Positions 1 through 4,305 of a DNA stretch of 5,706 nt are shown in pieces; position 1 is the first letter of the stretch, and each line of letters starts with the position of its first letter. The DNA lies in the NCBI GenBank assembly GCA_945980015.1, contig CAMFQI010000094.1, forward strand, positions 1 through 5,706, in the 5' to 3' direction. A model generated the notes under the pieces. That model had not been told where the DNA came from and ran no database searches. It worked only from the letters and a program-made list of their open reading frames with translations. The position numbers and the translations under genes are program-made. The DNA comes from an uncultured Eubacterium sp. Its GTDB lineage: Bacteria > Bacillota > Clostridia > Oscillospirales > Acutalibacteraceae.

Positions 1-43
1 TTCCTCTACGTCTCGTGGGCTCGGAGATGTGTATAAGAGACAG
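1..43 (+). other. Nextera i7 adapter and index (sequencing artefact)
   Basis: Position 1 is the last base of the i7 primer stem. Positions 2-9 (TCCTCTAC) are the primer-strand form of Nextera index N712. Positions 10-43 are the 34-nt Nextera read-2 adapter, ending in the 19-bp Tn5 mosaic end AGATGTGTATAAGAGACAG (25-43). The match is exact. None of this belongs to the organism; the real insert begins at 44. The segment is the inverse complement of the right end of the window, so the pair imitates terminal inverted repeats. Confidence 0.99.
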
Positions 44-44
44 A

Positions 45-104
45 TACGGAGCTGTGCAGGCAACCAACGGAATTATGAAACCCCTTCCCGAAAAGAATTT
101 ATAA
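45..104 (+). CDS. C-terminal fragment of an upstream gene, 5' end missing
   Basis: From the first real bases one frame reads YGAVQATNGIMKPLPEKNL and stops with TAA at 102-104. That stop lies immediately before the SD (AAGGAGG, 106-112) of the next gene, the same stop-then-SD spacing used elsewhere in this array. The other two frames fit less well: one stops at 76, the other runs through the SD to 118. Codon choice (GGA, ATT, GAA) resembles the neighbours. Only 19 codons are visible, so no family can be named. Any codon before 45 would be adapter and must not be added to the protein. Confidence 0.45.
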   Translation, partial: YGAVQATNGIMKPLPEKNL

Positions 105-121
105 TAAGGAGGAATTAACTT

Positions 122-748
122 ATGGGAAACAGAGCAATCATTAGACCTATTAACAGCACAATGGGAGTATACCTGCATTGGAACGGCGGAATTGACAGCG
201 TTACAGCCTTTCTGAAATACTGCGAACTGAAAGGTTATAGAGATTTTGGCGGAGAATATGCTGATGGGTACGGCATTGCAAGATTCTGCCAGATTGTTGG
301 AAACTTCTTTGGCGGAGATTGCAGTATCGGTCTTGTGGAAAACGTGGCAGACAGCGACGCCGATGAAATTGACAACGGAATTTACATAATCGACGGCTGG
401 AAAATCGCTAAGAGAATCGGTAATCAACCTCCTCGTGAGGGTTACAATATCACCGAAATGCTGTGCGATATTGACGATGCTCAACCTGAATCGGAACGCC
501 TGACAAGAGAATATATTACAGCGGAAGAAGTTACGCCATCGGAATTGAAGGTCGGTGACAAGATATACTACCGTGACCATAACGGAAAAATAAGCTTGGA
601 AACTGTTCTTGGATTTGGAGCCAAAGGTCAGTGGCGCAACGGAGATGTTTCGGGGCTTCCTTACATCGGAAAATATGGCGGAAACAATCCGGCAGATAAC
701 GGAAATAATTACTTGAAACAAAATGTAAGAAAGCTTAAGGAGGAATGA
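122..748 (+). CDS. Conserved hypothetical protein, mobile-element type, 208 aa
   Basis: The start ATG follows AAGGAGG (106-112) by 9 nt. Residues 1-40 contain MGNRAIIRPINSTMGVYLHW, then NGGIDSV and a predicted helix with FLKYCELKGYR. I recall this pattern (MGNRA..., GVYLHWNGG.DSV..FLKYCELK.YR) from uncharacterised proteins of clostridial phages and integrative elements; I know no function. Residues 48-100 look alpha/beta with FFGG and an IDGWKI segment. After a linker rich in E and P (117-140) a second small domain may begin: ELKVGDKIYY, a likely beta-hairpin at 141-170, and a Gly/Asn-rich tail. There is no signal peptide or membrane helix. It is the largest intact gene here and the first complete one. 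Its stop overlaps an ATG at 745, but the better start of the next gene is 751. The family assignment is from memory, and the two-domain reading is inference. Confidence 0.9.
   Translation: MGNRAIIRPINSTMGVYLHWNGGIDSVTAFLKYCELKGYRDFGGEYADGYGIARFCQIVGNFFGGDCSIGLVENVADSDADEIDNGIYIIDGWKIAKRIGNQPPREGYNITEMLCDIDDAQPESERLTREYITAEEVTPSELKVGDKIYYRDHNGKISLETVLGFGAKGQWRNGDVSGLPYIGKYGGNNPADNGNNYLKQNVRKLKEE
737..743 (+). promoter_or_regulatory. Ribosome binding site deciding the 751 start
   Basis: AAGGAGG lies only 1 nt before an ATG at 745 but 7 nt before the in-frame ATG at 751. The spacing favours 751. Confidence 0.8.
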
Positions 749-750
749 CA

Positions 751-975
751 ATGAAACACTCAATTAGGGAATTATTAATTAAGGCAAACGAAGAACAAGA
801 CCTCGAGCTTGCAACTATTGCGAGCAATATACTGTATGCCTTAACCTACAAGTACGACTGTCCAACGGATTGGAATTCAATTCGTGAAGAATTGTACGTG
901 GAATTTAAAGATTGTGAATGGATAATGGATTCTGTTTATGAGTTCAAATTCCTTACAGAAACAGGAGGGGTATAA
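751..975 (+). CDS. Small hypothetical protein, 74 aa
   Basis: I do not recognise this protein. It begins MKHSIRELLIKANEEQDLEL and looks mostly helical in residues 1-33 (IRELLIKANEEQDLELATIASNILYAL). A Trp/Glu-rich second part follows (NSIREELYVEFKDCEWIMDSVYEFKF). It is acidic and soluble, with no membrane segment. The start at 751 is preferred over the in-frame ATG at 745 because the SD at 737-743 is 7 nt away. The stop TAA (973-975) shares one base with the next ATG (975), so the two genes are probably translationally coupled. Coding status is supported by the SD, the tight packing and neighbour-like codon use. The function is unknown. Confidence 0.8.
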   Translation: MKHSIRELLIKANEEQDLELATIASNILYALTYKYDCPTDWNSIREELYVEFKDCEWIMDSVYEFKFLTETGGV

Positions 976-1346
976 TGAATTTTGATAGCATTCTTAGAGA
1001 TATTTATAAGTCAAGAACATTCTACGAGCTTGAAAAATGTGCGGAATGTATTTATGAAGCTTACTATATTGACGAAGAAATTAATCAAATGGAAAAAGAA
1101 AAGCTTTGCGGCATTGCAGAAAAACAATGCAACAGAATATTTTGTTTTATAGCAGACCCTGATACATACGACATCTTGGATAAACGATATATGGACGAAG
1201 AGGGTGACATCGTATATGCAAGAGAACTGAGGACAATATTCGATAGCTTTACAGACGAGGAAAAAGCTGCGCACAATAATAATTTCAGAGACTATGTTCT
1301 TGACTGTATGGATTTCAACGGCGGAACATTAACTAGGATTTTATAA
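975..1346 (+). CDS. Hypothetical acidic Cys-containing protein, 123 aa
   Basis: ATG at 975 overlaps the previous stop by 1 nt and sits 6 nt after AGGAGG (963-968). The protein is predicted helical. It has six cysteines (22, 25, 45, 52, 57, 111), including a single CxxC (KCAEC, 21-25). Spacings between 45 and 57 could hold a metal or be incidental. The C-terminal half is strongly acidic (DPDTYDILDKRYMDEEGDIV, 61-80; FTDEEK, 92-97). There is no signal peptide or transmembrane segment. Two open frames on the opposite strand are shadows of this gene: they have no SD and their translations are low-complexity Phe/Ser/Ile. I do not recognise the family. Zinc binding is only a possibility. Confidence 0.85.
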   Translation: MNFDSILRDIYKSRTFYELEKCAECIYEAYYIDEEINQMEKEKLCGIAEKQCNRIFCFIADPDTYDILDKRYMDEEGDIVYARELRTIFDSFTDEEKAAHNNNFRDYVLDCMDFNGGTLTRIL

Positions 1347-1356
1347 GGAGGACTTT

Positions 1357-1689
1357 ATGGATAAGGTAAAGGTTTTATTTAGAATGAGTAAGAATCCATA
1401 TACCAAATGTTGGGAATGTGAAGCTTTCTTCCCTGAGTTTATTGCAAGCCCCGGAATGATGCAATGTTATTCAGAAGAAGGTTGGTGCGAAGCAAGTCTT
1501 GGCTATTACCACAACACACGAAAGGCGACACCGGAGGAATATGATAAGATGTATACTTACCTCAAGAATGAGTTTAAGAATCCAAGTCCTTATGATATAG
1601 CCAATGGATATGACGAACCTAGGGAACTTGAAGTAATCAAGAAAATAAGTACAAAACTGTATAAAAACTTGATATTGAAGTGGAGATAA
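1357..1689 (+). CDS. Conserved hypothetical protein (VLFR...FPE...ATPEEY pattern), 110 aa
   Basis: The start ATG is 5 nt after AAGGAGG (1345-1351), and the SD overlaps the stop of the gene before. The order of motifs is KVKVLFRMSKNPY (3-15), AFFPEF (23-28), MMQCYSEEGW (34-43), KATPEEYDKMYTYLK (56-70) and LEVIKKISTKLY (91-102). From memory this matches a widespread uncharacterised family of Bacillota phages and conjugative elements with the pattern 'VLFRK..., FPEIPA, C.SY.H.GQH, ATPEEY..L..EL, L.V.KKI'. Members look like small alpha/beta soluble proteins. No function is known to me. Cysteines at 18, 21, 37 and 44 are two pairs that could bind metal, though I do not recall the first pair as conserved. 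The protein ends in a basic tail (LILKWR). Confidence 0.87.
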   Translation: MDKVKVLFRMSKNPYTKCWECEAFFPEFIASPGMMQCYSEEGWCEASLGYYHNTRKATPEEYDKMYTYLKNEFKNPSPYDIANGYDEPRELEVIKKISTKLYKNLILKWR

Positions 1690-1692
1690 CAC

Positions 1693-1699
1693 GGGGAGG
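1693..1699 (+). promoter_or_regulatory. Ribosome binding site deciding the 1707 start
   Basis: GGGGAGG is 1 nt before an ATG at 1701 but 7 nt before the in-frame ATG at 1707. It also excludes the upstream ATG at 1680, which lies inside the previous gene and before the SD. Confidence 0.75.
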
Positions 1700-1706
1700 A
1701 ATGTCA

Positions 1707-2027
1707 ATGGTAAACTGGTTTGTAAATAAACAAGAGGTAATTAGCAAAACGGTCAATGCAATTATGGGGGAACTTGATCACCTTATATTATTTGATGTTG
1801 ACGAACCAATAACAGGAAACTATTGGATAGACAATACACACAATGTATTTGCGTTTAACGACGGTAATTCCAAAGAAGACGAGTGGATTGAGCTTCACTA
1901 TGAACTGTATGACAGCTTCAGCGGAGATATTATCGGCGACATTGCGGTACTTTGCACGGAAGACAGAAGTATTGAATCGTTAAGACAGTGCGTCACCGAT
2001 ATAGTAAAAATGTATTACGGAGAATAA
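1707..2027 (+). CDS. Hypothetical highly acidic protein, 106 aa
   Basis: I do not recognise this protein. From the SD-supported start it reads MVNWFVNKQEVISKTVNAIM. An acidic core follows, including LFDVDEPITGNYWID (28-42), NDGNSKEDEWIELHYELYDSF (51-71) and GDIIGDIAVLCTEDRSIESLRQCVTDIVKMYY (73-104). I count 21 Asp/Glu against 6 Lys/Arg in 106 residues, a net charge near -15. The alternation of hydrophobic and acidic residues (WIELHYELYD) suggests a beta-strand core flanked by N- and C-terminal helices. It is soluble, with no signal. The charge makes a nucleic-acid-mimic or protein-binding role conceivable, but nothing in the sequence proves it. It lies between the 110-aa and 64-aa genes with short spacers, as expected of one operon. 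Confidence 0.85.
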   Translation: MVNWFVNKQEVISKTVNAIMGELDHLILFDVDEPITGNYWIDNTHNVFAFNDGNSKEDEWIELHYELYDSFSGDIIGDIAVLCTEDRSIESLRQCVTDIVKMYYGE

Positions 2028-2040
2028 CGGAGGGATTAAT

Positions 2041-2235
2041 ATGTACGAAAGAAAAACAATAGACAGATGGGATATCGAAACCAACTATGGCGACGGCTGG
2101 GAAGTTGAATGCTCGGAATATACAAGAGCCGAAGCCAAACGCACATACAGAGAATACAGAGATAATGTACAGTCTTACGGAAAAGGGTTCGTAAGGCTAA
2201 CAAAACATCGTGAACGTAAGGATGGTAGACGATGA
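2041..2235 (+). CDS. Conserved small basic protein (DRWDIETNYG..WEVE), 64 aa
   Basis: ATG at 2041 follows GGAGGG (2029-2034) by 6 nt. The protein opens MYERKTIDRWDIETNYGDGW, then EVECSEYTRAEAKRTYREYR and ends VRLTKHRERKDGRR. I recall close patterns (DRWDIETNYG.GWEVE..EYTR.EAK.....Y.EN...RL.KHRE) in short uncharacterised proteins of gut Bacillota phages and mobile elements. Its length fits, so it appears complete. Unlike most neighbours it is slightly basic (16 Lys/Arg to 13 Asp/Glu), with a strongly basic C-terminus that could contact nucleic acid. The fold is likely a beta-hairpin followed by a helix (29-43). The same frame stays open after the TGA for 27 codons, discussed under the micro-ORF at 2232-2319. 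Confidence 0.85.
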   Translation: MYERKTIDRWDIETNYGDGWEVECSEYTRAEAKRTYREYRDNVQSYGKGFVRLTKHRERKDGRR

Positions 2236-2319
2236 ACGAAAAGAAAATTCAAACAATTGATTGGTTATATGCCTGAGTTGAAAAGATATGACGGATATAA
2301 AAAGGAAAATATGCAGTAG
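2232..2319 (+). pseudogene. Possible micro-ORF, frameshifted or recoded
   Basis: An ATG at 2232 overlaps the preceding stop as ATGA and follows AAGGA (2218-2222) by 9 nt. It encodes only MNEKKIQTIDWLYA before TGA at 2274-2276. One frame over (+1), an open stretch continues as PELKRYDGYKKENMQ and ends with TAG at 2317-2319, which is the first triplet of the next SD. Joining the two gives a roughly 29-residue product whose stop falls exactly where an operon gene would be expected to end. Options are a degraded small gene, a sequencing or assembly indel, a +1 programmed shift at GCC-TGA, or plain intergenic sequence. The region is 96 bases and otherwise empty. Confidence 0.25.
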
Positions 2320-2331
2320 GAGGAAAACGAT

Positions 2332-2670
2332 ATGACAATAGATGAAATGCTTGCCGATATAAGAAATCAGTTTGAGTCGGAGGACAATTGCACAGCTTGC
2401 GGAGAGCCTGAAGCTTGGCTGTATCTTGAAAACGGAAGGAGTGTGCAAATAGTCCACGAAGAAGAAGGTCTTTTGCCTGACAATCAGTATTTTAGTGTAA
2501 CCTTGCATTGCACCGACGATGAATTTGATAATGGTTATTACCACGGTTCTTGCGGAGTGATAAGTTCTTCTTGTAGTTATGATACACCAAACGTTCTTGA
2601 CATTGAAGCTGTCAGAAAGCCACTTGAATATATAATAAGAGTAAACGAATCGGAAAAATTATGTTGTTAA
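2332..2670 (+). CDS. Hypothetical acidic, cysteine-rich protein, 112 aa
   Basis: ATG at 2332 is 8 nt after TAGGAGG (2317-2323). I do not recognise the protein. It has an N-terminal helix (MTIDEMLADIRNQF), a CxxC (NCTACGE, 19-25), a likely beta-rich middle (AWLYLENGRSVQIVHEEEGLLPDNQYFSVTLHC, 28-60), a Cys/Ser stretch (GSCGVISSSCSYD, 72-84) and a C-terminal helix (IEAVRKPLEYIIRV) ending in Cys-Cys. There are seven cysteines (20, 23, 60, 74, 81, 111, 112) and about 23 acidic to 6 basic residues, a net charge near -17. There is no signal peptide, so a cytoplasmic location is expected; disulfides are then less likely than metal binding. The long opposite-strand frame at 2197-2544 is a shadow without an SD. 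Confidence 0.86.
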   Translation: MTIDEMLADIRNQFESEDNCTACGEPEAWLYLENGRSVQIVHEEEGLLPDNQYFSVTLHCTDDEFDNGYYHGSCGVISSSCSYDTPNVLDIEAVRKPLEYIIRVNESEKLCC

Positions 2671-2679
2671 TCGGAATTG

Positions 2680-2686
2680 AAGGAGG
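2680..2686 (+). promoter_or_regulatory. Ribosome binding site deciding the 2694 start
   Basis: AAGGAGG is 7 nt before ATG 2694. An in-frame ATG at 2661 lies upstream of this site, inside the previous gene, and has no SD of its own. Confidence 0.82.
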
Positions 2687-2693
2687 ATTTGCT

Positions 2694-2927
2694 ATGAAAA
2701 TTAACGAAAGATACGAAATAAAACTTGTTGTTGGCGAGTTAACGTCATCTGGAATAATAGGAGATATTTACGATAACTTCAAGGATTTCAAAGACGAACA
2801 CCCAAATAGTCCATATGATTTTGGATATATTGTTTTCGATAATTATAAAAACTCTGTTGCGGAATGGTGTAATGATTGGAACGATAGTCCAGAGGAAGCT
2901 TTGTCGGATTATTGCAGGGACTTTTAA
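2694..2927 (+). CDS. Small hypothetical acidic protein, 77 aa
   Basis: The start at 2694 is chosen by the SD, trimming 11 residues from the longest frame. I do not recognise the protein. Residues 1-16 (MKINERYEIKLVVGEL) look like a beta-strand. They are followed by GIIGDIYDNFKDFKDEH (20-36), YDFGYIVFDNYKNSVAEWCNDWNDSPEEAL (41-70) and the tail SDYCRDF. It is Asp- and Trp-rich, acidic and soluble, with no membrane segment. There is a short Asp/Asn/Trp cluster at 59-65 (CNDWNDS). It is separated from its neighbours by 23 and 42 nt, each gap containing little beyond the SD, so it is likely part of the same transcript. Confidence 0.83.
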   Translation: MKINERYEIKLVVGELTSSGIIGDIYDNFKDFKDEHPNSPYDFGYIVFDNYKNSVAEWCNDWNDSPEEALSDYCRDF

Positions 2928-2969
2928 CAGGAAATTTTGTTAGACCAGTGACAAAGGAGGGTAATATAA

Positions 2970-3245
2970 ATGGAAAAATATAACACATTCAACGTAATCA
3001 TCAACGGAAATGTGTACACGTTTTCTATTATTGGTTACGACACCAAGTATATTGAAGATATAAGTGTCTACACCTCTGAAATTCTTAACATAATGAAAAG
3101 CCGAGGGGATTTCAAGAATGTTGGTTTACACGGTGCGATTGGTACGTATAATGCGATAAGCAGTATCATTAACGAGTTTTGGAAACATCGTGTCCATCTT
3201 GATTGCAAATATCCAACATTCGGAACATTTAATCTTACGGAATAG
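2970..3245 (+). CDS. Small hypothetical protein, 91 aa
   Basis: ATG at 2970 is 9 nt after AAAGGAGG (2953-2960), the longest SD spacing in this block. I do not recognise the family. The protein starts with a likely beta-hairpin (YNTFNVIINGNVYTFSIIGY, 4-23) and continues with a helix (EDISVYTSEILNIMKSRGDF, 29-48). It ends with a second helix containing NAISSIINEFWKHRVHL (61-77) and YPTFGTF. It is nearly neutral, in contrast to the acidic proteins on either side. There is no signal, membrane segment or obvious catalytic motif. It ends in TAG, and the next SD overlaps this stop. Coding status rests on SD, length and packing. Confidence 0.83.
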   Translation: MEKYNTFNVIINGNVYTFSIIGYDTKYIEDISVYTSEILNIMKSRGDFKNVGLHGAIGTYNAISSIINEFWKHRVHLDCKYPTFGTFNLTE

Positions 3246-3257
3246 AGGAGGATTTAT

Positions 3258-3605
3258 ATGAGAGTCTATCTTGTAGACGTAGGCTTTTTACTTAGTGAGG
3301 GAGATAAAGAGTTTGATTGTTATAATATGGTGTATGATAAACGCTACGGATATTACGACATCGAACAATTCTATATGGAATCGCTGTATGCGGCAGTTGA
3401 TTATGTGGATAAATTAATATCACAGGCAACTACCGTCAAAAACATTTATGGTATAATATCAATAACAGATATTGATGCTGATGTGGAGGACGATGTAGAG
3501 GATATACCTGTTGAGTATGAAGAATATCTGCTCGATAATGTAATATATTCTATTGCAAAAATTAATGGAATTGTAACAAAGGGTTTTCTGAGCAATGAAA
3601 AATAA
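3258..3605 (+). CDS. Hypothetical protein with central acidic patch, 115 aa
   Basis: ATG at 3258 is 6 nt after AGAGGAGG (3244-3251). I do not recognise the family. The N-terminus (MRVYLVDVGFLLSEGDKEFD) looks like a beta-strand pair. A Tyr-rich region follows (YNMVYDKRYGYYDIEQFYMESLYAAVDYVDKLI, 22-54), then a strand (IYGIISITDI, 63-72). A run of almost only acidic residues (DIDADVEDDVEDIPVEYEEY, 71-90) contains a VEDDVED repeat. The C-terminal strands (NVIYSIAKINGIVTKGF) are hydrophobic and basic. It is the last gene before the intergenic promoter region and so the probable 3' end of the first operon. No classic T-tailed terminator follows, only the inverted repeat at 3620-3643. Confidence 0.84.
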   Translation: MRVYLVDVGFLLSEGDKEFDCYNMVYDKRYGYYDIEQFYMESLYAAVDYVDKLISQATTVKNIYGIISITDIDADVEDDVEDIPVEYEEYLLDNVIYSIAKINGIVTKGFLSNEK

Positions 3606-3619
3606 CATCAATACTAACC

Positions 3620-3643
3620 GAATGTCCAAATATACGGACATTC
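3620..3643 (+). repeat. Perfect 8-bp inverted repeat upstream of the promoter
   Basis: GAATGTCC (3620-3627) and GGACATTC (3636-3643) are exact inverse complements around an 8-nt A/T-rich centre. The element starts 15 nt after the preceding stop and ends 16 nt before the -35 box. There is no T-run on either strand, so it is not a standard intrinsic terminator. Its centre lies about 63 bp upstream of the predicted transcription start, a position used by class I activators. It could equally be a repressor operator or a transcript 3'-end hairpin. The symmetry is seen directly; the role is inference. Confidence 0.7.
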
Positions 3644-3659
3644 AACAGGCAAAATATCC

Positions 3660-3688
3660 TTGACATATTTATTAATAAGTGATATAAT
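3660..3688 (+). promoter_or_regulatory. Consensus sigma-A/sigma-70 promoter with extended -10
   Basis: TTGACA (3660-3665), a 17-nt spacer, and TATAAT (3683-3688) preceded by TGn (TGA at 3680-3682). Both hexamers, the spacing and the extended -10 are perfect matches to the vegetative consensus. The predicted start is near 3694-3697, giving a leader of about 24 nt before the GTG start at 3719. It is the only convincing promoter in the window. The spacer holds a 10-bp palindrome (TTATTAATAA, 3669-3678), which may be an operator or just AT-rich chance. Confidence 0.93.
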
Positions 3689-3703
3689 GTGATTGTTACT
3701 TGC

Positions 3704-3712
3704 TAGGAGGTG
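3704..3712 (+). promoter_or_regulatory. Extended ribosome binding site for a GTG start
   Basis: TAGGAGGTG, with GGAGG 8 nt before GTG 3719. The longer SD may compensate for the weaker start codon. Confidence 0.8.
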
Positions 3713-3718
3713 CAATAA

Positions 3719-3955
3719 GTGATAACCAACGTAAAAAAGATAACCATCAACGCAACGTCAAATCCAAATGAGATGATTGGTACACTGTTTACCTGTTCGG
3801 AATACAGATGGATTAATGTAGTGAACGGAAAGATTACTACAAGTGCCGACACCGTGATGGATACAGCGGAGTTTGCCGCTCACGTAGCCAAACGAGAGAA
3901 GTTATATGCGGAGCCAACGCCGGAGGAGATACAATTTCTGCAAAGTAATTTATAA
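3719..3955 (+). CDS. Small hypothetical soluble protein with GTG start, 78 aa
   Basis: This is the first gene of the promoter-driven unit, about 24 nt after the predicted transcript start. I do not recognise it. The sequence suggests a small beta-rich first half (NVKKITINATSNPNEMIGTLFTCSEYRWINVVNGKITTSADTV, 4-46), then a helix with FAAHVAKREKLYAEPTPEEIQFLQSNL (52-78). It is weakly acidic (about -2), unlike the strongly acidic upstream genes. There is no signal peptide or membrane helix. GTG start, extended SD and its own promoter all differ from the operon before it. It is paired with a two-helix membrane protein gene 19 nt downstream, so the products may work together. Options include a repressor, an immunity or antitoxin-like partner, or an exclusion accessory; none is proven. 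Confidence 0.83.
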   Translation: MITNVKKITINATSNPNEMIGTLFTCSEYRWINVVNGKITTSADTVMDTAEFAAHVAKREKLYAEPTPEEIQFLQSNL

Positions 3956-3958
3956 CGG

Positions 3959-3967
3959 AAGGAGGTG
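3959..3967 (+). promoter_or_regulatory. Near-perfect anti-SD match deciding the TTG start at 3975
   Basis: AAGGAGGTG matches the complement of the 16S rRNA 3' end over nine bases and lies 7 nt before TTG 3975. It rules out an upstream in-frame ATG at 3906, which lies inside the previous gene. Confidence 0.82.
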
Positions 3968-3974
3968 TCGGACA

Positions 3975-4217
3975 TTGAGGATAATATTGAATATCCTTGG
4001 CTGGATTTCAATCGTAGTAGTTATTGTTATCGGCATTAATGTTGGAGAATATACGGCCGAACGTTACAGCGACTTCAATTTTTGGTATGCGTTTGCAACG
4101 TGGATAATTGGACTTACCGGAAGTATGTTACCTTTCGTCGCAGCAAAGCATCTGAAGAATCAGGAGGAAATGCTTAAGCTTTTAGGTAAAACTGATTTAA
4201 ACCAAGAAGAGGAGTAA
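3975..4217 (+). CDS. Small two-helix membrane protein, TTG start, 80 aa
   Basis: From TTG the protein begins MRIILNILGWISIVVVIVIG. Transmembrane helix 1 spans about residues 3-23. A short polar loop (GEYTAERYSDFN, 24-35) follows, then helix 2 at about 36-57 (WYAFATWIIGLTGSMLPFV). A charged tail (KHLKNQEEMLKLLGKTDLNQEEE, 58-80) completes it. The tail is likely helical and cytoplasmic, which with two helices would put both ends inside. The general pattern (helix, short loop, helix with W..G, then a leucine-rich charged tail) is common among unnamed small membrane proteins of Bacillota. In a phage, two helices with a charged tail would also suit a holin, but no lysis genes are here. Superinfection exclusion or a membrane toxin are alternatives. 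It is followed directly by the intrinsic terminator. Confidence 0.85.
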   Translation: MRIILNILGWISIVVVIVIGINVGEYTAERYSDFNFWYAFATWIIGLTGSMLPFVAAKHLKNQEEMLKLLGKTDLNQEEE

Positions 4218-4236
4218 TTCAATACATAAGCATTGA

Positions 4237-4264
4237 AGCGTGTGGTTTTTACCATACGCTTTTT
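4237..4264 (+). terminator. Rho-independent terminator
   Basis: AGCGTGTGGT (4237-4246) pairs with ACCATACGCT (4251-4260) through ten base pairs including one G-U, around a TTTT loop. An uninterrupted T-run (4260-4264, then CT) follows. It lies 19 nt after the stop of the membrane-protein gene and closes the unit that starts at the 3660 promoter. Confidence 0.9.
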
Positions 4265-4299
4265 CTATTACATTAACGCATACGAAAATAAGTATATAC

Positions 4300-4305
4300 A
4301 GGAGG
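4300..4305 (+). promoter_or_regulatory. Ribosome binding site deciding the 4314 start
   Basis: AGGAGG lies 8 nt before ATG 4314. A longer in-frame start, TTG at 4233, lies next to the terminator hairpin and would translate it, so it is rejected. Confidence 0.85.

Noticed and set aside
427..444. Hairpin AACCTC...GAGGGTT
   Set aside because: It lies inside the 122-748 coding region, with a short imperfect stem and no T-run. It is most likely chance.
1011..1276. Opposite-strand open frames of 87 and 63 aa
   Set aside because: They lie fully inside the 975-1346 gene, have no SD, and translate to low-complexity Phe/Ser/Ile sequence expected from the antisense of an acidic coding region.
2197..2544. 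Opposite-strand open frame of 115 aa
   Set aside because: It crosses two well-supported + strand genes, has no SD, and its hydrophobic appearance comes from antisense of Glu/Lys/Asn codons.
3719..4217. Classical toxin-antitoxin pair
   Set aside because: The gene pair, strong promoter and membrane protein fit in outline, but neither protein has a recognisable antitoxin DNA-binding motif or known toxin signature. The idea is kept only as one option in the cassette finding.
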